From assembly GCF_032854445.1 (NCBI RefSeq), contig NC_088300.1, forward strand, positions 17,923,570 to 17,987,569: a DNA stretch of 64,000 bases, given 5' to 3'. The notes below the pieces were generated by a model. The model had not been told where the DNA came from, did not search any database, and saw only the letters and a list, made by a program, of their open reading frames with translations. Of the stretch, positions 23,801 through 35,579 are shown in pieces. Position 1 is the stretch's first letter, and each line of letters opens with the position of its first letter. The position numbers and the translations under genes are program-made. This DNA is from Liolophura sinensis. Taxonomy: Eukaryota > Mollusca > Polyplacophora > Chitonida > Chitonidae.

Positions 23801-26800
23801 CCCAGACACGAACACGAACTGACAGACAGACAAAATTGCTATAACATAATACAGCTTGCCTAATGGTGGGGACGAATAAAAATGAGCACCCTTCTCCACT
23901 GTCATATAATCGCAATACATCCTGAAAGGTTGGATCAAACCATATGACTAAAGTCATTTCATATCAGCCTTTCATGTCAGCCTTTCACCAGACTCTATAC
24001 ATGTTGACCAACAGCTTAAATGCACTTACCTAACTTCTATTAGCAAGCCACTCAGTGATCCTTACCTTCTCTCATGAGATCTGTGGTATGCTTTGCTAAG
24101 CAGACCTTGATGATTGCCTCCCCATGGCCAGTGGTTGACACGCCCCCCACTTCATTATCACAGTAACCACCACACCCTGAACCACAAAGACAAGAACAGC
24201 ATGGACATCCGGAAATCCAAATCATTCACTTGTGGCAAAACAAATTCTTCTGCCTAAACTTTTATCTGTACATATAGTATTAATTTATAGTGTTTTTGCC
24301 TGTAGATTTTCCATGTGCATAAATCTTGAATACCATCTTTGCAGGAAACACCTTTAATTAATTTCTTTAAAAAAAATGACATATGGTAATCAATCCAGTT
24401 GTCATATCAAGTTATCATCACCCTGTGACTGTCACAGGTTAAAAGTAGATGGAAAAGACCAGTCCAGACAAAATGTATATGCATCAATAAACTACATGTG
24501 CCCCACATGAAGTTTAAAAAGGATAACTTTTCATCTTTGTAATGCTGCATAACTTTGCTGAGAAAATCGAAAGCTCTGCCATGTTATCAATTTTGACACA
24601 ATACCATGTTTTTGGTTGCTTTAGCAAGGTGCACTTCATGACCTCATAAGAAGTTCAGAATACACATTGATTTCTTGAGGTACCAAGCACATCAGAAAAC
24701 AATGGCTATGTCCCTTTAAAGGACACATGAAACACTTTGGTTTTCTTTCTCGATGTGCAGATTATCATGTGTAATAACATTTAACAGCACAAACAAATTT
24801 TTCAACTTCTACTTTGCGGGGGGTAAAAATAGCTTCAAAGTAGTTTTCTTAAGGCCCCAGCGGTCAGTCTTGAAATTAAGTAGCTTGCAGCGGTGACCTC
24901 AATGATGATCCCTGTTTAAAAAGAACTGTTGGGATAGGTCGAATGGGGGTGGGGGTGTGTGGAACAGACCAAATGGGAACGCTAAGCTGGCCCAAAGTTC
25001 AGTATCTGTGTACATGTCCCTTGCCCACACTATAGGAACACGGTTTGCCACGCTCAGGGCACTTTGAGGGTGTTCAGCGAGTTTGGTCAACGATGATGTA
25101 ATTTCTGAAAAACCTGATCACTGACAGAAAATATGCATAATACAGAGGGGTAATTATCAGGTAAAAAATACCCTCAAAATGAAATTTTTTTAAACAAAAA
25201 TTATGGGGCATAATTTTCTTCATTTGGCATAGAAACATAATCTTTGTTTTATACTTCCTTTTCATGTATCCTTTAAAATTGTTACATCACATTTCCACGA
25301 TTCCACACAGACAAGTTTCAGTGTACAGTGTAATCTTTGTATGTACATTACCTATAAGAGGACTGTCTCCCACCCGGCCTGGTCTTTTGGCAGTTATACC
25401 TCCTGTGGATGTTCCAAACGCGACGTTGCCAGAGCTGTCCAGTGCTGTGGCTCCAACCGTGTCACACCCAATGGGGGGGCAGGCAACTGTAGTTCTGAAA
25501 TTTGAATCAATCAATCAATCAATCAATCGAGCAGTTGTTAAATTTGAATGAATGAATGAACAGATTATGGTTTTAATGCCACAGCAGTAGTTAGTGACTT
25601 TGAATGCATGAATTAATTAATTAATTAAATTTTAGCTTAATCAGCAGTTCTGAAATTTGGATGACTGAATTGATTACGGCTTAACACCCCATCAGTAGTT
25701 CTGAAATCTGAATGACTGAATTGATTATGGCTTAACACCCCATCAGTAGTTCTGAAATCTGATGTGAATACATACAGTTCAAATATATGTTATAGTGTTA
25801 GAATGCAAAATATATCACGAATTCTGATGATGGTCAAGTTTACAAAAAGAGAAAACTGGGCAAACACTACAGCAAATTGATCCTCAAAAGTCAGTTAAAA
25901 CTTGCTGGCTTCCTCTCCGGATGGTAGTGGGTTTCCCCCAGGCTCTGCCTGGTTTCCTTCCACCATAATGCTGGCCACCATTGTATAAGTGAAATATTTT
26001 TGAGTACAGCATAAAACACCAATCAAATAAATAAATAAATCAAATGATGGGCTGATGAAGTACTTGGCATACTTACTATGGTTGCCTTTTTTTCATTAAA
26101 GTTGTGTCAGAATTTAGCTTTGTTCTCTGGCTTCTAATGTAGAGACCTACATGTGCTTTAAAGTTAGTGAAGTTATTATAATGAGTTCTGAAGTTTATTT
26201 ACCTACATGTATACCACACTTATTAACAGGACTTACGCGGGAATATCACTGAAAAGACTTACCTGTCTCTAAAGAGAACATCAACGGTCGTTCGAAATTT
26301 CATGAATCTCTCCCAAGATTTGCGAGCATCGTCTGTGACTAAAGTGGATTGTGGTACGGTCTCAACACCACGCTCCTCAGCAAACTTATTGGCCCCTTCT
26401 CCCACCAGTAACACGTGATCTGTCTAAAATTTGAATTCAGAGTGAGCTCCATACATTTATGCCATAGTGGTTGAAAGAAAATCAATTTAAGCAAACTTAG
26501 TGTAAGACTACTTGAGTTGTCCAACGAGGCCTGTATACCACTTCTACAACCAGAACGACAGCAGGTGAATCTCAGAAACTAACATCTCACATGTCCTGGG
26601 TAATTGAGAGATATACTTAATGGAATGGTCCCCTGAACAGAACTTGGATTCTTCACCATGTAAACTCTTCATTTTTCATAAATTCGACTTCACTTGCTTG
26701 ATGGATTCAAGTTGGCAAGTTTCCTTGTAAAAAGTAACAAACTTTAGAAGAGAAATGCCTTAAAATTGAGTGTACAGGTATGTCACTTGTACCTCCTCCA

Positions 26801-27624
26801 TGATAAGACGGGCTAACTGTATTGGGTTTTTGATGTTCTGCACACAGGCCACAGCTCCAGCATTCAGTTGTGATCCCTCCATGATGACAGCATCCATTTC
26901 TACATCTCCAGCAGAGTTCAAAACTGAGCCAGTTCCTGTAAACCATACGATCCATCTGAATAAGTGACTATCTCAGAATGGATATGTGTATGGAGAATTC
27001 AGGACTAAGCCAGTCTCTTAACCACAGGATTCATAAAAATAAGTGGCAGACAAATGGATATATGTATGGCGAATTCAGGACTAAGCCAGTCTCTGCAACA
27101 CAGGATTCATGAGAATAAGTGGCAGACAAATGGATATATGTATGGAGAATTCAGGACTAAGCCAGTCTCCTAAACACAGGATTCATAAGAATAAGTGGCA
27201 GACAAATGGATATATGTATGGAGAATTCAGGACTAAGTCAGTCTCTGAAACACAGGATTCATGAGAATAAGTGGCAGGCAAATGGATATCTGTGTGGAGA
27301 ATTCAGGACAAAGCCAGTCTGCAACACAGGATTCACAAGAATAAGTGGCAGACAAATGGATACATGTATGCAGAATTGAGGATTAAGCCAGTCTCTGCAA
27401 CACAGGATAGGGACGGATTGGGTCACCCTAAGAACTTATTGTGAAGACTGATTTGTTATCAGAAAATACTTATAATTTTGATGCCAACATATAAGTTTAA
27501 GGCCTGTATATGATGCTTAAGTGGAGATAAAGAAACTACTGTTTTTCTTTGGGTGTTACAGAAAAAAAAAACAAACACTCATGATCACTGCAAAAGCAAA
27601 ATGCAGTAAGTCTCAGATAAAAGC

Positions 27625-27680
<56 letters not shown>

Positions 27681-28349
27681 AGATTTTCAAGACTGAGTGA
27701 CAGCAGGATAGCTATACTTGAGGGTGAGACAAACAACAGGTGTGTAGAATTTAGGGCTGTGTTGGATTTAAAGATAGAAGAGTGAAGAGAGAGTGTGGAG
27801 AATTCAGGACTGACGGCCAAGCCAAAAGCAGAGTACCAAAGCTTGTATCAAATTAAGACTTGTGGATTTTGAATTCAAATCTGAGCAGACTCAATAGAAG
27901 CATGACAAAAACTTCTGCCTCAATAAAAGCCTGAAATCAGGTTCCTCTTCTTCTACAATAAATTTTGTATAATTTGACACTATTTCACAAAGGATCCACT
28001 TAAGATGAAGTGGTCCAGTCATGTTATAAACAAATACAACATAAATAAATAAATCAATCAATAAGTAAATGCATAAATAAATAAGTAAAAGTAAATAAAC
28101 ATTTAAAAAAGAAAATAATGAATTTGTACACATACTGAGAATGTACTGTCCTTGCTTACCCGCATCAAACACTGGGTCATCTTCCATAAGTGTGATGGCA
28201 GCTTCTACCGCCTGCACAGCGCTGCCTCCCTGCTGCAGAACTGCATAACCTGCCCTAGCTGCAGCCTTCACCCCAGCTACACTTGCTTCTGCCATGTGGT
28301 CTGGAATCGCCCATGCCCCACCATGAACTATGATGACAGGGGTTACCAT
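20861..28349 (-). CDS. ASRGL1: Isoaspartyl peptidase/L-asparaginase (6 exons, 317 aa)
   Basis: N-terminal-nucleophile hydrolase that cleaves isoaspartyl dipeptides and L-asparagine; probably cytoplasmic. Exons in coding order: 28349-28160, 26935-26793, 26423-26263, 25494-25352, 24176-24066, 21066-20861. Borders and phases all agree, giving 317 residues against about 308 in human. Visible family marks are the N-terminal [28 protein letters not shown], the [12 protein letters not shown] segment, the autocleavage and nucleophile region [15 protein letters not shown] (the Thr of TVGA should become the new N-terminus of the beta subunit), [18 protein letters not shown] for substrate binding, and [20 protein letters not shown]. 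All key residues appear intact, so an active enzyme is expected. The start ATG at 28349 lies directly before the family's first strand; an acceptor-like tag just upstream suggests a non-coding first exon. The introns carry two arrays of interest: a 76-bp minisatellite (26935-27410) and an (AT)n tract. Confidence 0.93.
22690..22911 (+). mobile_element. SINE-like repeat with GTTAAACCCC tail (ASRGL1 intron)
   Basis: The segment ends 'ttgagtacgacgttaaaccc' followed by a (CACT)n run, a tail very common in mollusc short repeats. The body before it has no coding potential. It belongs to a different family from the AAATAAATA-tailed SINEs. The left edge is uncertain. Confidence 0.55.
25901..26040 (+). 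mobile_element. 5'-truncated SINE (ASRGL1 intron)
   Basis: Only the 3' half of the family is present: 'ggctctgcctggtttcc', 'ccaccataatgctggcc', 'ataagtgaaatatttttgag' and 'aaaacaccaatcaaataaat'. The tRNA-like head is missing. It is antisense to the host gene. Confidence 0.75.
26935..27410. repeat. 76-bp minisatellite derived from the ASRGL1 exon 2 acceptor
   Basis: GAATTC-like landmarks at 26995, 27071, 27147, 27223 and 27299, then 27373, show a 76-bp period (74 in the last unit), about six units. The unit aligns with the real exon edge: the exon side 'ttcaaaactgagccagttcc' and intron side 'tctgaataagtga..atggatat' match 'ttcaggactaagccagtctc' and 'atgagaataagtggc..atggatat' in the repeats. 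Each unit therefore repeats a copy of the exon 2 start plus its splice acceptor. On the coding strand most copies keep a plausible acceptor (tgtgtttcag or tgtgttgcag) before AGACTGG. Confidence 0.8.
27629..27679. repeat. (AT)n microsatellite (ASRGL1 intron 1)
   Basis: An uninterrupted AT dinucleotide tract of about 50 bp. It produces a Tyr/Ile run in an unrelated open frame. It can form a cruciform and is expected to vary in length. Confidence 0.95.
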
Positions 28350-31300
28350 ACCAAACCTACAGGTTAATATTCCCTACACATGAGCACAAGACTTTTTCTT
28401 TAAAACAAAATACAAAAATATGGATTTCTCACAATTTATATCGTTATAATAATTACATATCCCAAAAGGTACTCACATGTACAGTGAGGGTCTAACAGTA
28501 TGTTCCTTTTGATTAACACACAACGAAATCTACAGGAACGTTTAATACCTGAAGTGACAAAGGTAATACACAGGCTAGAGTAGGATAAGAGATAAGAGAC
28601 CCAGATAAGAAACCCTGAAATTAAATACCATACAGTACAGCTCAGTCCAAAAGTCAAAGCCAAACAGGAGATTAGCGCAATCCTAAAAGCCTTGCAAGGA
28701 CTTTGTAGAGGGCTTGTATACAGACAGTCACCTGCAGAGTCAGTGATTCGTCCACTGTGACAGATCACACACATGGTGCGCCTATTCTCTGGCTGTGGGA
28801 AGTTGATGACGGAAAATATAGTTTTGTTTGAAGAATTTAAAAGATTTTTGAAACACTAACACAATACATGAAACTGAAGCAAAATATCCAATGTGTGTGC
28901 TTTTGATCGCAAAGTGTCGGTCTTCTTTTAAGTAGTGATTTACGAGTGAGTCCAATCCAGATTTGTAATGGATCACCACAACTGCTAAAACCAGCTCATT
29001 CTTTGTACAGTACCCATAACAAATTAAAAGATGGACAAATATCTTGCGTTTTTTCGTAGAGGGTTTTCCATGTTGTGGGAGTCCTCTGCCAGTGAAAAAT
29101 TATTTACCACTCAACAAGGGGACTGCATCTTTTGCCTGCAAACAAGGATACGTCTGCAAACACAACTATATTCACGCCTTGCGACGATAATCCTACGCGC
29201 CTCAGCAGGTCTCCAACATGGCCCAGAAGAGGGTTTGTCAGGTGCCAGTGGAGCGTTATTCAGTATCTCAGAGCACGATACGAGCATTAAACAACTGGCT
29301 TTTAGTCTGAGCTGTACTCTATGTATACATGTAGCTTAACAAATATTATGAAATGCCTTCCTGAACTAGTAATATTACCTGGCTGGCCTTTTTTAGCCCA
29401 ACTATAAACCAGGTCAAAGTCTCACTCTAAACGCAGTATTTCATGGACTTGACAGGAACAAGTTAAATTCACATAAATATTCATGTGACATATATTCACG
29501 TTACACGTTACTCAGTTTGATTAAATTTAAACATTATCAAGAAAAAAAAATACAAGGTAAAGCTGCTACCATTGATATGTAAGCTTCAATACACATGATT
29601 CGGGATATAGTATGGATATCTATATTATATCCCAGATATGACAAAATCTTTGCAGTTCATGTTTAAGAAGACGGTAAATTCCAAGGGCCACTTGACAAAA
29701 GTGATGGTAGGCTAAGCTGACTGTAACTATCACGACGCATAAAAACATATAATGTCATGTTAAATAGTCAGCTTAGCCCACAATCGCTTGCAAGAGGTCC
29801 CTAACTTCACTACGTTATTAACAATATATTGCATTACTTCATCATGGCAAGCTAAAGGTATTGGAAAAACATGAGGTACATCTATGTACAGGGTTAGAAC
29901 ACATACAAAGGGGCCAATGTAGTATGCATACAACATGCCCTGGTGTTATCATTCTGAACTATGTGATTAGATTGCTTAATCAGAGAGTGCAGATTGCTCA
30001 GATGTAACAAGTAGGAGAGTGCTGTAAATTTATGGAAATATATATTTTTGAGGACTGGTGATTATTTACTTTACCCACATCAACTAATCTTCATTATAAA
30101 AATCAAGTGAGACAGTGCATTTATCGCTACGTTTTTATATCATTCCGTTCACTACCTTGATCAGATGGCTGCAAGTCTTCCTACCGAAAAGATCATTGTT
30201 ATCCAATCAGATACATACCAGTTCAAGTTGGCAAAGGATTTATGCAAATAGAAAATTTCAGACAAGCCAGTCAAATGCTCTGTGCAGTGAAAGCACTTAT
30301 GAACACTGGGTTGATTAAAATGAAAAGGTGATCAAATGGTTTAGAAGTATTTAGACATCATGTTTATTACAGCAAACCTGCAACTGGGCGCCCATTGCTG
30401 TCTTTATTCCTCACTCCTCGAAGGAGTGAAAAGTGCTTTTATTGTCGTATTTTACCTGCCAATGGCTGTGAATGCAGAAAAACTATGCATTTTGTTGCTG
30501 TTCCACCTATGCTGTCACAGAAACTACGATTTGATTGGATAGTGGATATTTATTAATATTCATCAGCTTATGCGTCCAGTGGATTGGTTGTTTCTGCCCG
30601 TTGGATCAAGCTAGTCAACACAGCTGTATGCAAAATGTTTAAACTGATAAAATGACATAAACTTACATGTAGGTTATTTCCATGCAGTAGAGGTAAGCTT
30701 CTTTACAACACATAGGTTTAATAAACACACAAATGACTGTAACAATGACTGCCAGATACAAAACTTGCATACTTCTTGCATCCTGCATATTGGAAAAAAA
30801 AAGCAGAAAAACCCAATTAGCAGAATCCCAATAGTATTTTAAACATTGCTTAGCCAAATACATTAACTTGTGTGCGCAGTTACATGCATTATGTTCAACA
30901 GCATGTACAACTGTACTTTTGTCAGATTTATGCGATTATTATTCATGATCTCAAAACCCTTGACAAACATACTGTACATGTATTTGTAAACTAAAGTAAT
31001 GAAGTGATACACAATAACTACATATATATCATGAAATAAAAAATTTGCGAAGTAACCAATGCAAGTATTGTCGCAAACAACATACCAGTCTAGTAACATG
31101 GTTTTCATGTTGGCATTCAAATGGTAAGGTTATAATAGTTTCATACTGAAAATCTGAAAACATTTTGTTTAAAATGCTTCACAAAATTAATACAGTGAAT
31201 CTGTAAGCCTTTTTGAATATATGTGAACTTATGGCCAGGGTGCCAGCCTTTACTAGTTACTTAGTTACTCAGCAAAAGGATAAGGAAGTACCTGGTGTCA

Positions 31301-31543
31301 GTATAACCCAATATGAGGGTTACTGTCACCATATATTTCAATATCCTGTAGCTACATGTAGGTAACAGTGTAATAAATTTATCATCGAACTGCAGAGAGC
31401 AAGCACATGTGCCATTCAGTCATGCAATTCATCATCTGATGTTGGAGAAAAAGAAAAACCTGTAAACCACACACCCACCCCACCCCCTTTTAACAAAAAG
31501 ACACATTAATCTGAGCTATATAAATACAGAAAATTTGATTTCA
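28350..31543. other. Region upstream of ASRGL1 without supported genes
   Basis: No conserved protein segment is visible. The region should include the ASRGL1 promoter and perhaps a non-coding first exon. It contains a 120-bp inverted repeat (29684-29803). Two open frames (28436-28774 minus, 29031-29339 plus) look random: no family, no good splice structure. Confidence 0.5.
29684..29803. mobile_element. Small hairpin (MITE-like) element
   Basis: The left arm (gggccacttgacaaaagtga, then ggtaggctaagctgac) is the approximate reverse complement of the right arm (gtcagcttagcccacaatcg, then cttgcaagaggtccc). Arms of about 38 bp flank a spacer of about 45 bp. There is no coding content. It resembles a very short non-autonomous inverted-repeat element. 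Confidence 0.6.
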
Positions 31544-32110
31544 TCAGAGAATATAGATTGTTTTGTCAAAAATCTCCAGTGCCGCCTCTTTAAGCAAACC
31601 TTGTAATGTGGGAACTGAAGAATTTCCTGTATGCTGACCAGAGCTGGGCAGTTTAACCTTTTTTGAAGCCTGGCTCTGCAAGCAGCCAAGTTTGACGTAG
31701 TTGTGATCTATTAACTGCAACAGACGTTTCTGAAACCATACATTTACACATTTGGTGTTGTTTCTCACAGGAACTCCTAAAACTCCATTGCTCGAATGAG
31801 GGTTACCCCACTTGGCAACTAATTAGCTTAATTTATTGAAACGATCATTACCGTAATACCTTTTTGTTCTTTCATCTTCTTTTTATGGGCCTCCTTTCTG
31901 TCCTTTCCATACTGGCAATCCAAGACATTTCTGGTTAGGATTATATCAGAAGCCAGTTTTTCTCTCCAGTACACTCTAAACTTTTGAGTGGGCGAAAACT
32001 GGGTAGATCCAAAATTTCGTTTTGCAACTTTCCATACAGCAAATTCCCAATGAGTACCTTCTTACCTTCATATGGCACAACCAAATCAGACGACTGCTTC
32101 ACAGAAGTTC
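31544..32110 (-). other. Weak two-exon coding candidate, unrecognised
   Basis: A minus-strand open frame contains EFAVWKVAKRNFGS and then KDRKEAHKKKMKEQKGIT up to about 31856. A donor (ACG|gtaatg) there joins in phase to an acceptor (ggtttcag) and a second exon at about 31732-31544 starting KRLLQLIDHNYVKLG and ending in a stop. The charged, helical composition and clean splice pair suggest a real 3' gene part. A longer overlapping frame (31941-32282) is in another phase and would need a frameshift to connect. No family is recognised. It could be the 3' part of a small gene, a decayed gene, or chance. Confidence 0.3.
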
Positions 32111-32518
32111 GAGTTAATGCACCATGAGAACAAAGATGCCCAAGGGTAAGAGGAGGATATGTTGGACTACATCCAAATGGCTGATGGATGTAGTGTGAAG
32201 ACTTGAATATACCACAAGATGTTGTGTTGCTGTATATGACGTTTTTAGTTAGATTTTGCCCCCAAACCAACTCCAAGAACAACTCAATTATGTGCTTGAT
32301 GTCTCAGAACTGTCAAAGGCTCTCAGCTAGGTCTGTGGCACATAATTTCTTGTGGAAATTGACAGGCTTTGAGGTATTCGTGGGCAAGGTACGTCAGATA
32401 ATGAGGGATGTCTTTCGTTTTTACTAACTTCTACTGTTCATGGTGCATGGTAGTGCACAGGTACTAGGCCCGAGGCCATGTAAGTCTCTTCAGCAGGTTG
32501 GAGGGTGGCCTTCATCAA

Positions 32519-32695
32519 TCAAGAGCTCGTGGCCACTCTTAACTGATGTTGTGTGTCATTCAGCCTGTTCAACAATCGGTCCCTTTTCCTCTGTAAATAT
32601 CTAACACGGAATGACTTCAGTTTGTAACCTACCACGACACCAGCAAGAAACGATAAACCCAGTAAAATAACCGCCCCACGGTTTCCTGACGCCAT
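32519..32695 (-). CDS. Mitoregulin-like microprotein (58 aa)
   Basis: In vertebrates mitoregulin (MTLN) is an inner mitochondrial membrane microprotein of 56 residues that affects fatty acid oxidation and respiratory complexes. This single-exon frame encodes 58 residues: a short polar start (MASGNRG), a transmembrane helix at about 8-23 (AVILLGLSFLAGVVVG), then a basic amphipathic helix (KSFRVRYLQRKRDRLLNRL, ending DTQHQLRVATSS). From the phenylalanine in the membrane helix it aligns without gaps to vertebrate mitoregulin over about 40 residues, sharing the small-Gly-Val-x-x-Gly motif, R-x-R-Y-L, R-L-x-x-x-L and T-Q-x-x-L. The chosen start at 32695 has a strong context (AAAATGGC); an in-frame ATG 42 bp upstream gives an unlikely N-terminal extension. 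A CACGTG E-box lies upstream at 32735-32740. The match is from memory of the family; the function is inferred. Confidence 0.72.
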   Translation of the reverse strand: MASGNRGAVILLGLSFLAGVVVGYKLKSFRVRYLQRKRDRLLNRLNDTQHQLRVATSS

Positions 32696-35579
32696 TTTCT
32701 TGTGTGCTATCTGTTGTGACGAGTAAGTCGAGATCACGTGCTATGTTAGCTCACACATCTTGAGACAGTCCACTCGTACCTGGGTTAGTAGATGGTATAA
32801 CAATAAGTTTATTCTGAAAAGTTGGTTCCTTTACGAATTAAGGATTAATATCTCCCTGATATTCTAAAAACAATGCCTAATAATAATGAGAAATTATAAT
32901 CGGCACAGCACGGACACCATTGTGCGCTCCACCCAAAGCAGGGAAAATAAGCATTACCTCTCCGAATATTTTAACACTATCGGTATTGGTCAAAATTCTT
33001 GAAAGTTTATGTCTATTCACATTTACCAAAATGGAAAGTGCAAATTTCAATAATTTAATAATATATATGACACAAACTGCCGTATCCAGTAGAAATAATA
33101 CAAGTAACATCCTAATATTTATCGCATTACTACGTATGCATCTTGTAAATTTCAACAGAATCACAAAATCTTTGTAGTTCACCTTTAATGGCACACTAAA
33201 TCAGCAATTTCCATGAGAAGGTTAGAATTCTTCTATTATCAGCAACATCTCATGATGAAAGACCAAATCATAACAAAACTCAAATTACATATATGAAAAA
33301 TATATTTAATCCAACATTCAACATACAGCTGAAAGTTGGCTTGATGCCAGGAGTGTTTCGTGATGTCAGGAAGCAGTAAGCTTTTCCATGGACTTTATTT
33401 GCATGAAGGTGAGACAAATATAACGAAAAATGGACAATAGTGTATGTGAATTTTACATACAAATATTAACATCTATCACTTAAAATAGCATGGAAATTGG
33501 ACAAATGGTTGTTTTACCTGTACTTTTTCAAACATGTTTCTTGATCCTAACATTATGTCATTATGACAAACTAATATTTTCTATTTTTAGATTCTGGGTT
33601 AACATCATGCTCCAGGATTTTTCACTTATGCATGTATGATAGCAGTTAGTTTTCTGGATGGAGGAGGCTAGAGTGCCTGGAGTAAACAACGGATCTTTAG
33701 TGAGTTATTGCCTGTGTCACCTGTGACACATCATACTGGAGGAAAGCTAGTGGTCTCCAGTGAATTTGATGCAAGACAACACACAGGCCACCATCGACTA
33801 CTTATTGCCCCCAATATCTCAAGAAGAATGAAAGCACTGCAGGTGTAGCTAGAAATTTTCCTGTCTGAGAATAGTACTGAACCCAACTCTTCTGTGAGCT
33901 ATGCTTACACATAGGGAATGAACAGGAAGCCATTTAACCACTTGGCTAAGAATTGAAGAGTATGCAATGTCTCTGATCATGTAACACATATCTGATTCAC
34001 AAACATTTTTTCCTCCAGTAATATAGTTACATGCATCAGTACAAAAGTGCACATACTAAGCACCTATAAAACAGTTATCTGACTGTTGCTTATCGCCATA
34101 TTCAAGAGGTTTTATATGTAACTTACAAGACCTCTGTGGGCTTGGGCTGGCTTCCTCTCCATCCGTACATGGGAAGGTCTGCCAACAACCTGCAGCTGGT
34201 TGTGGGCCTCCCCCTGGGGTCTGCCCAGTTTCCTCCCACCATAATGCTGGCCGCCATCTTGTAAGTGAAATATTCTTGAGTATGATGTAAAACACCAATC
34301 AAATAAATAAATAAATACACGACACAGAACACTGGAGGGTCCAACATATCTACATGTGATCTACAGATATACAGAGGTGGTCTTCCATGAAGATTACTCA
34401 GCCAAAATGGTCACAAATGCATCTTTGAATGCTCATTGTCACCAAGGCTGCACGAGAAGTGAGAGAACCAGGTCATGAGGATACATGTAGCAATGTGTAA
34501 ATATTGCACATATACATGTAGCACTAGTTATCTGGTAAAAATGTTAGTTATATACGTACAGGCGATGATGTACAGTAATACATATTTGCACTGCACTGCT
34601 TTTGTAATAGAGTTACTGGAACCAATTATTTGGCTGGTAACAAAGCATAGTGTTTTTTTTTTCCATACATGTTCAAAGCACATCACAAGCATTAGCCCTA
34701 TTTAAAGCTCAAGTCCTCAAGAAGGGAACAGTTTTACATGGTGTAAAACCCCTGTGGACAGATACACAACAGGCTCCAGCTGTGCTAATGAATCAGTAGT
34801 ACAAATGCTAATTATATTGTTCAGACTAGCTTGACGGTCACAAATAGTACACCTTGTCACTCCCCACTCCAGTTTAAACACAAGACAATGTAAATACACT
34901 GATTGAGACATTCATCAGAAAGCAGTTGGAAGCACATCTCAGAGACTGGAAGAAACAGTGTTCTGGTGATTCTGATCTCCTGAACAAGGCCGACATCGCG
35001 CCCATTGAGACGTCCCTCCATCAGCTGTCATTGTTCTCTGATGCTAGGCGCAACATGTCTGCAGATCCCAATTGGCTTTGATACTGGAAGCGAGTTTTCC
35101 TTAGCCCGTTATACAGGTGGCAGCACTCTTGAAATAAAAAGAAAAAGAAAAAAAAAGCCAATCTGTAGATAAATGCTGTTATTAGCCAATAATTGTACCT
35201 GATTATACATGTGACATTTGTACCTGTTAACATATAAACATGAAATCTAATTTAATAATAAACAATGTTTTATACTAGTGAAAAGACTGTAGTTTAGGAT
35301 ATTAGTACGCATGCCCGTCCCTGGCAATACACAAGAACATTTATGACTGAAACGCATTGCAGTAAGGAGAATCAGAATTTGTCATACCCGGCAACATTAG
35401 TTTTTAGGATTTCCTTCTGTTGACAAAGTAACACATATATCTTTAAGAATCACTATAAGCTTAAGACATACAGGAGGATTATATTAAGTCCCTTGCCTTC
35501 ATTCTCACTTGCTTTGAAATTATTATAATATATACATGCACTTTCTTTTGAGGCAACCAGTCATTGTTCCATCTACCTT
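32696..35579. other. Region between the microprotein gene and RBBP5, no supported genes
   Basis: The first hundred bases include the likely promoter of the mitoregulin-like gene, with the CACGTG box at 32735-32740. The remainder is AT-rich, with one SINE (34141-34316) and the 3' flank of RBBP5 near 35100-35579. No open frame shows a protein family or a credible exon structure. Confidence 0.55.
34141..34316 (+). mobile_element. SINE copy lacking the head
   Basis: Body and tail of the AAATAAATA-tailed family: 'gtacatgggaaggtctgcca', 'acctgcagctggttgtgggc', 'ccataatgctggccgccatc', 'aagtgaaatattcttgagta' and 'aacaccaatcaaataaataa'. The tRNA-like 5' part is absent. Confidence 0.8.

Noticed and set aside
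28436..28774. 112-aa minus-strand frame with hydrophobic stretches (MCVICHSGR...)
   Set aside because: No recognisable family, no codon or splice support, and hydrophobic runs are common in AT-rich random frames. It could hide a non-coding first exon of ASRGL1 at most.
29031..29339. 102-aa plus-strand frame
   Set aside because: No family resemblance and no splice partners; it looks like a chance frame in a less AT-rich patch.
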